Below are positions 21,816 to 33,975 of a stretch of 64,000 nucleotides of DNA, piece after piece (position 1 is the first letter of the stretch; each line of letters begins with the position of its first letter). The DNA is from Thinopyrum elongatum. Lineage: Eukaryota; Streptophyta; Magnoliopsida; Poales; Poaceae. The notes beneath the pieces are model-generated. The model saw nothing but the letters and a program-made list of their open reading frames with translations, made no database searches and was not told the DNA's origin. The stretch lies in the NCBI GenBank assembly GCA_011799875.1, contig CM022299.1:353196526-353260525 (forward strand), written 5' to 3'. The position numbers were made by a program, and so were the translations under genes.

Positions 21816-22300
21816 TCAGACTTTCATGGCTGTGCTCTTGAAGAAACCATAATGCAAGCAATGATCTACAAAAATTCAGAAAGCAAGACACGTTTGACAG
21901 TCATGAATTTATGACTGTGCTCTTCAAGAAACCATAATGCAAGAAATGATCTACATAAATTCAGAAAGCAAGACACGTTTGACAGTCATCAAATTGCAAT
22001 AATGCATCATCACATTGGAACAAAATTCAGAAATACAGACACCAAAAATTCAGAAACCAAGACTCGTTTTCACAGTCATCCAATTTCCATAATGCATCCT
22101 CACATTGCAACATAATCCAGAAATCATTACAGTACAAGAGTTCTACTGTGGAACATAATTCAGAAACCAAGACATGTTTCACAGTAATCAAAATTCCATA
22201 ATGCATCATCACATTGGAACAAAATTCAGAAAATCATGACAGTTCAGAAGCTCCATTGTGGCACAAAATTCAGAAATCATGATAGTAGAGAAGTTCTACT
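21816..22300. repeat. Tandem degenerate repeats, 85-bp unit
   Basis: Two clear 85-bp units start at about 21831 and 21916 (TGTGCTCTT(G/C)AAGAAACC, then ATAATGCAAG, then AAATTCAGAAAGCAAGACACG). Shorter degenerate copies built on AAAATTCAGAAA and CATAATGCATCATCACATTG follow to 22300. Lies just downstream of the FAR1-like gene's stop. Confidence 0.6.
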
Positions 22301-22502
22301 AACGGAACTACCGACGAATCCTCATACGCACAGTTCCAAACCACTGTAGCATATAGTAGCTTCAGATTATACATAGTTGGCACAACAGCAGTTGAATACA
22401 CCCAGCAAGCATGGAAATAAAGAAGTTCTAGTGATGGAACTACTAACACACACATGAAGTTCTACAGGTTCATAGTCTAAACAAACAGATTCTTGCAATT
22501 GC

Positions 22503-23190
22503 TCACAGCCCAATCATCCGCAGATCACCCACTTTGTGGCAGTTGTTTTGCCTGTGCCCTTCGATTCCACAATTTTTGCACCTCGCTGGCTTGCGAACAG
22601 GCTTCGAGGCATCACCCCTGTCCGGGCACGTAGTCCTCTTGTGCCCCTGCTGCGGACATATGCTGCAGAACCTTGTCCGTTTGCTGAGCCCCTCGTACAG
22701 TGCCTTCTCACGGCTGGTGGTTGGGTGCCCCATTTCTTTCCTCTTCTTTGCCGCCAACAAACCAGCGAGTATGTTGCCACTCTCATTTGCAGAAGTAGCA
22801 TCATCATTCACCGTAGCCATAACTGCACCACCACTTGCGGCAGCAAGAGGTGTTTGTACTGGTAGTTGATTAACAACATCTCCATGTTCAGCTACCCTGT
22901 CCTCCAAACCCAGCCCATCCCTAATTTCTGCAAATGGTTGCATTTCCACCATGCAGTTCTTAATGAGAACCATGAATTTCTCATATGCTTCGACACTTGC
23001 ATCACCCATCTGCACCAACTCCATGGCATGCATATACATATTAAAATGCCTGAAGCTGAATGGATTTTAATGTGCATTATCTCTCTGATATTGAGTAAGG
23101 TGAGCTGGTAATACGTCACGCGCATCCCTGGTCCACCGTTTGACAATGTACTTCTATGGTATTTCCGTAATACGGATGAAATCCAGCACC
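22503..23190 (-). pseudogene. FAR1/FHY3-like gene, last exon (C-terminus, zinc knuckles)
   Basis: Minus strand. Reads VLDFIRITEIP, a TAG (23154-23156), then KYIVKRWTRDARDVLP, a TAA (23067-23069), then HFNMYMHAMELVQMGDASVE and on to two zinc knuckles (FCSICPQQGHKRTTC and CKNCGIEGHRQNNC) and a stop at 22503-22505. This is the usual C-terminus of FAR1-related sequences in grasses: transcription factors of phytochrome A signalling descended from Mutator-like transposases. The preceding exon lies 14.4 kb away at 37594-37880 because a CACTA element sits in the intron. The 3' splice site before VLDF seems lost (no AG directly there). Confidence 0.85.
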
Positions 23191-23246
23191 AACATTTTTC
23201 AAATTGCTCATTTAGCGCATCACAGACTGCACATAGTGTATACACA

Positions 23247-23880
23247 CACTACTGCAGGATGCTGCTAACGCGACACTACGATCAGAGACCTTTCGACAAA
23301 ACTATAAGCGATGCAATAATCGCAAACGGTGGTGTAAAAAAACCGTAAAAAAAAGATGCAAAACGTTTGCGATGACGGATGCACCAAACACAGTTCAGAA
23401 TTTAGTTGCATGTGGGATGAGGGGCATACGGTTCAGTTCAAGGAACTGTTTGCGATGAGGCGGAACAAAAGAAACGGGTAGCCAGATGAAGGCGTGTGCG
23501 ATATACAGCATACGGTTCACTCGGATGAACTGTTTGTGATTAGGCAACACAAAAGAAACGGACAGCCAGATCAAAGTGTGTGCGATATACGACATATAGT
23601 TCACTCGGATGAACTGTTTGCGTTGAGCGAAGAGAACAGAAATGGTTCAACTTAACAAGATGTGTGTGATACGCGGCAAACAGGTCTATAATCGGAAACG
23701 TGTGGGAAGACCGATAACAACACAGACGATTCCTGTTAACAAGCCGTGTGTGTTGTGAGCAAACGATTGCTGTTATACAATTGTGAGTGATTGATGAAAA
23801 CATCACCGACGGGTTCCATTGTTTAGTCCGTGTGCGGTATGATTTTCTTTGTCCGCACAACATCTACGCTCTGTCTACAG
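23247..23880. repeat. CACTA left subterminal repeats
   Basis: Three units of 84 bp starting at 23443, 23527 and 23611 (GAACTGTTTG(C/T)G(A/T)T), with ATACGGTTCACTCGGATGAAC quasi-palindromes and TGTGCGATATAC words; probably transposase-binding sites. Confidence 0.65.
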
Positions 23881-24026
23881 AGCATCAACATATATACTTA
23901 AAAAGACAACATTGCATAACCAAATTAAGCATACAATTACACAAGTGACTACACACATAACATTTCCACACACCAAAGTAAGCAATTACATGCATACTAA
24001 ACTAGGACAAACAATGATCTAATCAT

Positions 24027-24748
24027 CTACTTATTGTTGCGACGACGCTTGCCATTGCTCTGCTTCCAGCTGGATCCCTGGCCGTTTTGGGGAAGGAGGC
24101 ACTTCCTCATGTCAACGATCCACCTGTACATGTCGTAGCTCGTGTACGCCTCCTTGGCCACGTACATGACGTGAGCTTTGTCGAGTTTCTCCATCCAGGC
24201 CGAGTGCCAGGCACGCTTGTCCTTGTTGTAGGAATCCTTCATGTCTCTGTAGTAGGGGTCGATGATGGCCTCGGCGAGGTGAACTAGTGAGTCCTTCTCA
24301 TGCTCCTTGCTGCCCCAGATCTTGTATTGGCCCTGGATGTCGACAAGATTCTGGCAGGCGATGCCCGAATTCTCGAGCGCCTTTACATCATTGGTGATGT
24401 CCACCATAGCGAACATGTAGTGGGGGGGCTATTGACAAACCTGGCGAAACCCTCGCAAGGCCTTGTGGCCAGGCAGTAGTGGTAGACGAGGACGTGGTGG
24501 CGCTTGCACATCTGGGCGACGGTGACCTTGGGACGAGACCCGGCACGAGCGTGGGTGTACTCGAGGTCGGACCCGACCACCTTGTACTTCTCCTCGGCAA
24601 GCAACAGCTCCATGATGTGGATGGAGTGCTCCACCCAGACCGGGTCGTTGGTGTACACCACCGAGAGGTCCATGAACCTGCTGTGGGTGTCTACCACAGC
24701 ATGCATGGTGAACTGCTGCTCGTCGTCGGCAGCCGCTCGGAGCGTCAT
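24027..24748 (-). pseudogene. 3'-5' exonuclease-like gene (DEDD family), frameshifted
   Basis: Minus strand. First part (24748-24383) has the exo I motif VVGSDLEYTHA (Asp-x-Glu) and AQMCKRHHVLVYHYCLATRP; second part (24416-24027) has MVDITNDVKALENSGI, VDIQGQYKIWG, KDSLVHLAEAIID and the exo III region YVAKEAYTSYDMYRWIV. This is the WRN/RNase D-like exonuclease fold. The two parts are out of frame at a homopolymer of seven C (plus-strand G7 at 24422-24428). In exo III the expected Asp of A-x-DAY reads Glu, so activity is doubtful even without the frameshift. Such exonuclease-like frames are, as I recall, frequent in Triticeae transposons. Start not certain; the ATG at 24748 is the first in frame. 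Confidence 0.65.
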
Positions 24749-25612
24749 TGGAGCCGCGCAGGATACCCTCTAAGAATTTGTCATGGTGGGTGTGCTTCTT
24801 GCAATGGTGGGGCGCGATCGAAAGGTTGAAGAGACACAAGGGTTAAATGGCCGCTGTAATAAATGGGGGTCGGCCGGCCTGTAATCATCACGTCTTGTCA
24901 TGGCATTCATAGCGGAGGATTCCAGTGCACGCTTGACAACACCGCACCGCATGCGTTTCGTTTGACCACGCGTGGGCTCGAAGAGGCGCCAAATGTATCG
25001 TCGGTAAGCCTGTTCCCGCGCTACCGCGCAGTTTACCGCGCAAGCTTCCCGCCTGGCTAGTTTGGCCACGCGTCGGCTAGAAGAGGGACAACTCGTGGGC
25101 GTTTATTGGCAAAAAGCTTTGTAAAAACGAAGTGTGTGGAATGACTTCGGTCATAAGTTTACCCGTGGGTGATGAGATCAAAGTTACACAGAAGGGTGAT
25201 AGTGGACACTCGAGTGCGATAATTAATTCTGCGCTTTACAGGGCACACGGTTGAAGAAACCAACTATGTGCAATAATGTCGAAGATCGCAGTCGAGTTAG
25301 CTATACAGATCGTGTGCTTTGAGACCGACAAGGTAAACAGATTCGAGAATGGTTAATAAAATCTAAGACCATTGCATATTAAGGTCAAAATAGTGCTACC
25401 AATATACGAGTCTCATACGATGCCATTTCAACGATTGTAGCACAAAATCTTGAAATATTACAAGGTTCAAATTCCAGAGTTATATGGCTCAAATTCAAAG
25501 ATTACAAGGTTCAAACTGATATTAGAAATGAAATTCAGCTCATCAGCTGCAAACGCTCGCACTGATCCGCTGAACATGGATATCAGAGAGGTTCAAACTA
25601 ATATTACCACTT
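24749..25612. other. CACTA interior without gene
   Basis: Upstream side of the exonuclease-like unit. Holds a GC-rich block with two TTTG(A/G)CCACGCGT words (24960, 25057), the CACACGGTT/ATGTGCAAT pair at 25231-25265 and AAGGTTCAAA(T/C) repeats (25460-25600). No coding frame accepted. Confidence 0.4.
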
Positions 25613-28503
25613 CTAAGTCTGGTTTCGAAACCTCATAATTTTTGCAAAGGGGTCAGCCACTGAGAAGTCATGTATGGGGTCGACACGATGACTTCCGATT
25701 ACTCTGTCATCTGAAGTTCCAAAATGAAATTCAGCATTTTCGGAGCCTATTCCATTCTGCCGCAGGCGCCGGCGCTGATCAACAAACCATTCATTTTTGC
25801 GAAATAAATGTAGGGCAAACCTCATTACCTTTAGCACCCTTGCTCTGACAACAAAGAACCTGGCGAATATAATCTCCGGTAAGGTCCCTCGGTAGGAGTT
25901 CAAAGTAATTTCTGAGAGATGCAGATCTAGGCATTCGACGTGATTGTTATATTGTATCACATTATCCACCACTGGGCCTAATCTTATCTGCAAAAGAAGA
26001 AAACGTGTTAGTGCCTACATGCAGTTTTGAACACTACTACAGGCCTATTTGGTTTGCAGGATTTGTAAAATGCACTAACATGCCATCTTTGATCTAACAT
26101 GATTAACATGGGCATTTGATTACATTCTAGAAAAATGTAGCCTTCTTCACAAGAGGTTGGAGTGGATGAAAAGTTCCCTAAGAAAACTAGTACAGATGAA
26201 TCCAAAGGAGAAATGCTTATGGATTGTAACCATATGGATCAAGCAACCAATATGGGAGGGAACATGTATGTACTGAAATCCTCCAAAAGAATCCTTCAGA
26301 AATCGTAGTACATTGTCATTGTAAACTTGGAAAAAGGTGTCACAAATTGAACTCCCTTATGGTTAACATTTAACAGGAATGGAACATCACCTCGATATAT
26401 AGCTTCTCCAGGCATGGAAAGCATCTCAGGAAACTGACAACTTTCTCCAGCTTGGGGCCGATAGATTCTAGTGCCAAGACCTTCACTGTGCGCAGTTTCG
26501 GGGTCAAGCTTGTCGGAATCATTTTCTGGATGACAGACGAACAAACATCTTCAAAATTAGAAATAATGTTAATTTGTAGAAGGAGAGGTAGAAGGCGGCT
26601 GTTGTACCTGAACGGGTGTGGGTCCAATAACAAGTTCGGAGTATTTGTCAGACGAGTAGCCCACCACTGTCAATTTCGGCGCAGAAATGACATTGATTCT
26701 TGTTGGACCTTCTTGATCAACTACAAGTAATCTCTCAAGTGCAGGTGTGTCCTCAATGACCATACCGTGGTACACATCTTGTGATGTCTTCCTGCCGCAC
26801 CAGCAACACACATAAATAGTCCGGAGAGTCATGGAGGTGATGTGGAAGCTACTCAACCCATTGATCGCCTGAAGACAAAGGTACTCGAGTGCAGTATAGC
26901 CACGGAGCAGGCGCTCCATGTCACCGTTTGGGAGGCAGACGACGACGAGCTCGAGGTGCTTCAGTCGTGGTAGAATAAGAGCGGGCGCGTCATTAAGGGG
27001 GGGATGGCAGTTCCTGAACTTGGCGACACGCAGCGTGGGCGCGAGGCAGAGCGCGGACGTTGGCAGCAAGCGCATATGCCCATCATCAAAAGTGAGCTCC
27101 TCGAGCTGATCTAGGGCGGGGGATCGGAACCAGTCGTCAAGCTTGGCTCGGTCCTTGCCGTTGGAACGGAACTTGCCCATTCTAAGGCCTCTGGTTGGGC
27201 CAAGGTGACTGCCGAGGATCTTGGAGAACGCATCCAAGCTTTTGCGATAGCCATGGCAGAGCTCGTGGGTGTCGATGAGGTCGAGAGGGGTGGAGTTCCA
27301 TAGGGGGCGCCACCGCCGGGAAAGGACGGTTGTCCACACCCCATATTTGATTGGGAGGAGGGAGATGATGACTGTCAACATATCATCGGGGAGGTTGCTG
27401 ATGAAGTCTAGGCCTGCTGGAGTCGCTTGCGGTTCTTGCTCACCCCGCCTCCGCTTGTTGGCAGCCCCGTTCTCCACCTCCGGAGTCTCCTTGTCAGCGA
27501 CGCTTTCTGATAGAAGTGGGAGTACAGGGAATATTTAGTTAAAATAGGGCAATAGAAAAGTGTATTGGTAACTAGAAGTTATTAGGTAGGAATATAGTAA
27601 GAAAATGGAATAACAATTGGTTGCTTAAATACTACACAATTCATTTGATATTGCTGGGTAAGTCAACATGCAGATACTTGAAAAGAAAACTTACTTCGAA
27701 CAAAGTCTGGACGGATGATATCGTCGGGGAAGTTAGCATATATCTCATGACCAGGCCCTTTTATGTGCAGTGCAATTATAGTGCCAGTTTCAGTACATAA
27801 AACTTATAAATTTCTTTCCAAAGGCCAGTGCCAAAATAGGAGTCACCACGTTCATCAAGTCTTACAGTAGCAACGATTGTAAATCCATGGTTTGTGTTCA
27901 GTATGACATCCCTGCAGTCTTGATTTATGTAAAGGGAAAGATTGTGCACCACAGATTCTGTTGCATAGCAAGGGACGCACTGCAGAAAATGGTAGGATTG
28001 TTAAAGAAAATATGGTAACATGCAAATATGGGCCCAAATTGAAAGAACTGTACAACAGTTGAAATCGAAGGACAAAAATCTAAAATTAAACAGATAGGGT
28101 AAACATGATGTCATGGAAATATGAGAGTAATCAAAAGAACAATACATCATTAATTTGCCTAATATAGAAAGAAGAGGGGAAAAAATCCCCTTTGACGTAT
28201 ATGGTGCATGTGGCACCTTTTATCCAAATGTAGCAATATTTAGAAGACAACCGATTTAGGGTGAGATTGAACATACCACGCGCATCCTCAAGTCATATGG
28301 TACGGTGAGATGGAATGTCTGGCGGAGGCCGCAAAGTCCTGATGTGTCCGCGCACTGTACACTCTATGAATGAAAGAAAACCCTCAAATCAGCTCGAATA
28401 AAAATGAATTCACGGTGATTTCGGCCGGGTGATTAAAGGAGGCAGATGAACTGGGATAAGAGATGAGATAATATCTCATTAAATTAGTTACCTTATTGTC
28501 CAT
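25613..28503 (-). pseudogene. B3-like / F-box / FBD chimeric gene, six exons, one frameshift
   Basis: Minus-strand exons 28503-28492 (ATG, four codons), 28363-28277, 27979-27695, 27506-26608, 26525-26391 and 25987-25613, all with GT..AG ends. The two middle N-terminal exons look like a B3 DNA-binding fold (TFHLTVPYDLRM; ILNTNHGFTIVATVRLDERG; LHIKGPGHEIYANF). The large exon has an F-box (NLPDDMLTVIISLLPIKYGV) and leucine-rich text; the last exon is an FBD domain (ITLNSYRGTLPEI, then FARFFVVRARVLKVMRFALH). The F-box frame has no ATG of its own. Total exon length is 1,793, one short of a multiple of three. The single break is at about 27790 (WKEIYKFYVLK then TGTIIALHIKG), and with it all downstream phases agree. 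FBD/F-box proteins recruit substrates to SCF ubiquitin ligase. Nearly intact, inside the CACTA. Confidence 0.7.
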
Positions 28504-28952
28504 GAGAAAGAACCCTCAGTACGGCAGATTCCCCAACCGAGCGGAGCTGGGTCGACCGTGAGCAGCGTCGAGAAAGTCGATGGCGATAGGCGGCGGCAAG
28601 CGGAAGTGGCGAAATGCGGTGGGGTTTGCCGACAGCCTGGCGGCGGCGGCAGTCGTCGAGCTAAGTGGTTACCGCCGCGATAGGCGGTGCCATGCATAGA
28701 CCCGGAGGAGCTTGTGCAGGTGTGAATGGGGACCGGAGGGGGTGACGGGCGGGATGAGGGTTTTTGTGACGTGGGGATGGTGAGGGTTTTCTTTTTTCTT
28801 TTTTGAATTGGGTGGTGAGGGTTTTCTGTCCCACAAAGAATTTCGGAGGCAACGGTTTGCTAGAGCCAACCGTGTGTGATTGACGCAACAGGCAAAAGGA
28901 AAGTTATTGCACACGGTTCCAATTTTGGGAACCATGTGTGATTGACGTACTA
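28504..28952. other. 5' flank of the B3/F-box gene
   Basis: GC-rich leader-like stretch (28504-28700), then two quasi-palindromic CACTA-type words (AACGGTTTGCTAGAGCCAAC at 28851-28870; CACACGGTTCCAATTTTGGG followed by AACCATGTGTGAT to 28943). Confidence 0.4.
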
Positions 28953-29180
28953 CCTCCGTCCTGGTTTATTGGTCCCCTTTGTAATTTGTACCAAATTTTG
29001 ACCAAATATTTAACTAAGAAATGTTTATGCATGTAACCAAAAATTATATCAGTGAATACTATGCTCAAATACCCATCCAACGATATAATTTTTGCTGACC
29101 TGCTCTAACATTTTGTTAGTTAAATCTTTGGTCAAAATTTAACACAAATTACAAAGGGGACCAATAAACCAGGACGGAGG
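28953..29180. mobile_element. Stowaway-like MITE (228 bp)
   Basis: Perfect terminal inverted repeats of 37 bp starting CCTCCGTCCTGGTTTATTGG, flanked by TA on both sides (28951-28952 and 29181-29182). Tc1/mariner-type Stowaway elements have this kind of CTCCCTCCGT-like end and a TA TSD. Non-coding. Confidence 0.9.
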
Positions 29181-29364
29181 TAGATTCCATCAACCAAACT
29201 GATTGCATCCATATCCCATGGTTAGACATAAGTAAACATAGATTAAACATACTCAGACATAGATAATAAGCGTACACGTACACAAGCATAGTTCAACCAT
29301 AAGTACATAGTTCCACCGTCATTAAGCATACTCAAGCGTACATAGTTCGATCCCACATCTCATC

Positions 29365-30362
29365 TCACATGCCAGCACGATCCTGAAGCTTCTCCAGGTA
29401 CTCGGCGTACGCGTCGTGTGCCATCCTGCAAGAATACTTCTGCTTGAAGGAGCCAACGGCCCGTCCTCTTGCATGCGCCAGAACACTTTGATATGCATCA
29501 TGAAGCTTGTGGTTGCAAAATGGGCATCGATAGCTGCCGTTCCAGGTCCTAATACGCCTGTTATGCATTCCCGCATAAAGCTCCCTCGGGATTTGCCTCT
29601 TGTACCTCCTCTGGCCATCTTCATCCTCGCTGTCCACATCATCAGACAGCACCTATACAAATAGTAAAACAAATTTGGCATCAAATCAATGTTTACATGC
29701 CGTGAAGTAGGATTAGGAATTTATGGCTATTTTTTTATACATATCCAGAGATTATGGTTCGATTTTTAAGCACAATCGTCTGTGTACAGACCAATCTTGA
29801 AGAAAATAATGGCACAAACATATATATAGGTCATTCAAAATCAATTGTCAAGTCCTGACTAGGAATTATTAGCACGAACACTAACCCTAGTCAGATTACT
29901 AGCAGAAATCATTTGCACAGATGAAACAACTAATCACTTATCACTTGTACCATTCAAACAATCAATACACTACACGGATCTAACGAAACTTGCTCAGATT
30001 TCATGGATTGGGAGAACATAACCATAGGATTTCTATTCCAAAAAGGGGGAGGCAGGAGTAACCAGAGAAACCCTAGGATCTATTTGACACATAAATGGGT
30101 ATAGATGACTAACCAGTTGTCCGTCGTCGTCGCCGGAGTGGTCGTCGGAGTCATCGCCGGGGTCGTCACCAGAGTCGGTGTGGAACTCCGCCTCCATCTG
30201 TGGAAGCTCAACGCCGTCGACGACGTCGACGACGTCAGGGTGCAGCGATAACTCGCCGGCGGTGACGGCAACCTCTGTCTTCGTCTACACGCCGTGCTCC
30301 GGTGCTTCAGCAGCCCCGGCGTCGCCACTCCCTCCGATGGGGCGCTTCGGTGGCATCCTCAT
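29365..30362 (-). pseudogene. XS-type zinc-finger gene, two exons, one nonsense codon
   Basis: Minus-strand exon 1 30362-30114 starts MRMPPKRPIGG, has a TAG at codon 26 (30287-30285) and ends in an Asp-rich tail (GDDSDDHSGDDDGQ); donor GTTAGT. Exon 2 29652-29365 follows a TTGTATAG acceptor in phase 0 and encodes DVDSEDEDGQRRYKRQIP and a zinc finger YRCPFCNHKLHDAYQSVLAH, with HDAYAEYLEKL and a stop. The finger matches the zf-XS domain of SGS3/FDM-type plant RNA-silencing proteins, but the XS domain itself is missing. Predicted length 178 aa without the stop. The intron (29653-30113) holds nothing else. Confidence 0.6.
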
Positions 30363-31394
30363 ACACTGACGGCTTTGAGGACTGAGAGTGGCATCGAGGA
30401 TGCAAGCGAAGAGAGAGGATTGTGTGTGTGGCGAGGATGGGGGGTGCGGCCGCTCGGGCACACCATTAATATGGAGTAGTGGGAGAGAGGCGGGCGGCGG
30501 TCAAACCGCTGGCTCGCCTCCCGGTGAGCCAGCGCACCGGACTACTGGCATGCCTACCATCGTTTCACACAGCTACTCGCACGCCTCCCGATGACACTGC
30601 GCAGCGAGCACGCCTCCGTCAATTCACACACCTGCACGCACGCCTCCCGGTCTGCCTGCGCGGTGGACTGCTCGCATGCGTCCCGTCAACTCACGCCTGC
30701 TCGCACGGCACACGGGTCGCGTGGCGGCACGTATATTGTTTTTCTATTTGGATGATTAATGCTGCCGCTTTATTGCTTAACCGAAGCATGGCACGTATCC
30801 ATTGTTGGTCTAACGCTCACGGTTCGAATAAATAATCCGTTTGGGATATTGATTCCCAATTATTAATAATCTCCCGTTTGTAATTAGATAAAGATTACAT
30901 CAAAACTGGTCTCAAATTTGACAACAAAAAAGTACAATGCCACTTTGTATTGGTGTCCATATGACAACACGATAAGTTTCATGAACTTCAAACAAGTTTT
31001 GGATGTACTAGAATTTAAAAATCGAGATTCTCAATGTTTGAAATTTCTTGCACAGGGAGTAAACATGCACCCACTAAGACACATGTGTTTTTGCAATCCA
31101 TTTAGGTGCACTGTCACGTGTGCATGTAGCTCAAATTTGATTTTTGCACATTATACCTGCAGAAAATCAATCAATTAATGTACTAAAACGTCTTAATGAT
31201 CTCTATTTTTTTTCGAAATTAAAACGTCCCTCCTTTGGTAACATATGTTCACCACGGGATAATTTAACATGCATCGTAGTTGCGGTGGATTCGCGGTGTG
31301 TGTGTGGGTGTGTGCGTCTGGGGGGTGGCGGGTGGCTCGCAATACACTACGAGTTGTGAGCCACCGTGTGGGTTGGCCGTTTTGTTAGGCAGGT
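30363..31394. other. CACTA interior, promoter side of the XS-finger gene
   Basis: 30480-30720 has three or four degenerate 60-bp units built on CGCACGCCTCCCG and TCAATTCACAC. The remainder is unassigned. Confidence 0.4.
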
Positions 31395-33370
31395 GCCACA
31401 TCAGAGTCGTGAATTCGTTATTTAAAATATTACACAACCCTTTCATACATACATGTTTTAGCCACATGCAGTCGATGGTTGTCCTACACGACACTCGATA
31501 CTCGCGTGTGATGCTTTCTGTGGGCCCGCGAGGTCGTCGTCCATCACTTTGACGAACAGCCGGCAGTGAGGTTAATTTGACCAGCAAGGTAGAATCTTTT
31601 TTGTTTGTGTTATGGTGGTATATAGTACGCGTCGAAAAGGTGGGAGGGGACTAGCATATATACTATACGTACGCGTCCGTGAACAAGTACACCTCACTCA
31701 GTGTCGGGACTTTTCGGTTTCCGAGGCCCGTACCACATCAAAGTTGTGAAATTGGCTATTCAAAAATCACACAACACCTCTTTGGGCCACATGCATGCAG
31801 GCGGTGGTTATCCTAGCTAGGACACTCATGTGTGACGCTTCCATCTATGGGCCCACGAGGCCATCGTCGATGCATGCATCACTTTGACCTACATCGGGAG
31901 AGGTTAATTAATTTCACCATCGAGGAGGATTCTTTTTGGGCTGTATTACGGTAGGAGCATATAGTATGCATCGAAGAGGGGGAAGGGGACCATCATATGT
32001 AGTATGCTTCATGAATTCATCGCTCTGTGTGGGGGGTTTACGGTTTTCGAGGCATGTGGCACATCAAAGTTGTGCATTTTGGGTATTCAACATATGTTTG
32101 GCGCCCCACATGCAAAGCGATGGTAGTTGTCCTCTCGCACCCACTTAAGCGGTTATCAGCGATATCGATGCTTTCCATCTGTGGGCCCACTTGGTCCATC
32201 ACTACTTTTTGCCTGACAACGAGAGAGGTTAATTTGACTTAGGAGGGGATTATTTTTTTGCTTGTAATATGGTATATATATAGGTCATGCTCTGGGATGA
32301 CATGATACAGTTTGAGCACACACACATGCATGTGTACGCATGAATCCCTCCCATCGAGTCGAAGTGGCTACACGTCATGAACCAATCTCGCTCTGTGTGG
32401 TGACTGTATGATTTTCGACGCACGCGCCACATCAATGTTGGGAAATGGTATTCAAACATGCATGCATGCATCACCTCCATACATATGCATGTAGTGGTTG
32501 TCTTCGAACGGTACACTCCCTCGCGTGGTTATTGGTGACAAGCCTATATATTCGTGGGCCCGCGTGGACATCCATGATCACCTTGATCGACAACAAGATA
32601 GGTTAGCATGGCGGATTCTTCCTTTGGTTCGTGTTATCGTACTATAGGTCATGGTGAGATTCAGACCTAATTAAGTTTGAGCGCATATACTATGCACGCA
32701 TGCATGCATGAATCCCCGTCGTCGGCTTGAAGTGTGGTGTAACATACATATGCATCGTCAACCTAACCCTCACTCAGTGTGGGGATTTCTAGTTTGAAAT
32801 CACGGTGCCACATCAAAGTTGTTCCATTGTGTATTCAAAAACACGCCTCTCCATACATATGTTTGGGCCACACGCATGCAGTGGTTGTGTTCAGGGACTA
32901 GCTACTTGTGAGATTATTGGCGAGCTAGCCCATCTCCGGGGTCGCATGGACGGCCATCACTTTGACCAACAACAAGAGAGCGGTTGTACGACCAAGGTGG
33001 ATTATTCTTGGTCCGTTTTACGATCCATCTTGGTGAGATGCCTCTCTGGCCCGCCGACTGAAAGTGTGTGGGGGGGGCTGCTACTTCGCACTTTGCTAGG
33101 TGAACCTCGGTTGGGGGGGCATGCATTCATAGCTTAGGATTCCCTTCGTGCCGACACGAGGGGGGGCATGCATTCATAGCTTAGGTTTCCCTTCGTGCCG
33201 ACATGAGGGTGGGGGGCAAGCAATACCGTGCGCTTTGCGAGATAGGTGCCACATCAAAGTTGCATTTGGTATTTGAACATCAAACCACCCTTTTCATACA
33301 TAAATTTGGTCCACATGCAAGCGTGTTTGTGTTCAGACCCTCTCCCGTGTCATTTTTCGCCAAATTTATG
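31395..33370 (+). repeat. Six-copy tandem array, 325-440 bp units
   Basis: Units start at about 31395, 31732, 32057, 32426, 32807 and 33247 with a (G)CCACATCA(A/G)AGTTGT-like head. Most then carry TATTCAAA, CATACATATG, GCCACATGCATGCAG, GTGGGCCCGCG(A/T)GG, CATCACTTTGAC and GGTTAATTTGACC blocks. The last unit is partial. Copies are clearly diverged. Between them are A/T-rich TATATATA stretches. No frame accepted. Confidence 0.75.
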
Positions 33371-33772
33371 AACATTAGACGAGTCGGATGACGCAACAGA
33401 CACGGTTCACTCAAACTAACCGTGTGCCACGCCGGTGCCCCTGTCACGCACACATCCGCACAGTACATTGGGCTCCACGAGGCTTCCCCTCTCAAAAATA
33501 TCTACCCGCCTGCAGCTTTTTATGTTTGATAACACACAGTTATTGTGTTTCGACCGTGTGTGATGTTTCTTGTTCCCAATCCCGCCTGCATCCCTCGAAA
33601 ATATCTGCCCGCCTCGAGGGTTTTTCTGTTTCATAACACACGGTTGCTATCTCCGGACCGTGTGCGATGCACCATCATCAAAATTTTCAATAGCCCCGGC
33701 ATTTCACTCCCGCGTTTGACTCCCGCGTAGTAAAATTTTCAGTACCTGCGTCATTTCCTCAAACACCCCCCT

Positions 33773-33805
<33 letters not shown>

Positions 33806-33975
33806 AAAACCTCCTCGGGCGCGCGCGCACACACACACACACCCTCCCTCGCTCAAAACCCTAGCAAGGTCACCGCCGCCGCCGCCGCCGCAAGGCCTCC
33901 ATTGTCAACATCTGCCGGTTTGCCCGTGCAGCTTACCCACCGATCTCCATACCCAGGCCGCCCTGAGTTTCTTAG
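33371..33975. repeat. CACTA-type quasi-palindromes and simple repeats
   Basis: Three CACTA-subterminal words at 33399-33426, 33533-33563 and 33635-33670 (ACACACGGTT...CCGTGTG(C/T)GATG), a (CA)n tract at 33775-33803 and 33827-33842 with a GCGC stretch between, and a (CCG)n run at about 33872-33890. Probably the promoter/leader of the next gene. Confidence 0.55.

Noticed and set aside
26569..27477. F-box gene starting within this exon
   Set aside because: Position 27477 is GTG, not ATG; the frame continues upstream by splicing to B3-like exons.
33775..33845. (CA)n/(GC)n tract as a Z-DNA or origin element
   Set aside because: Ordinary microsatellite; nothing else supports a function.
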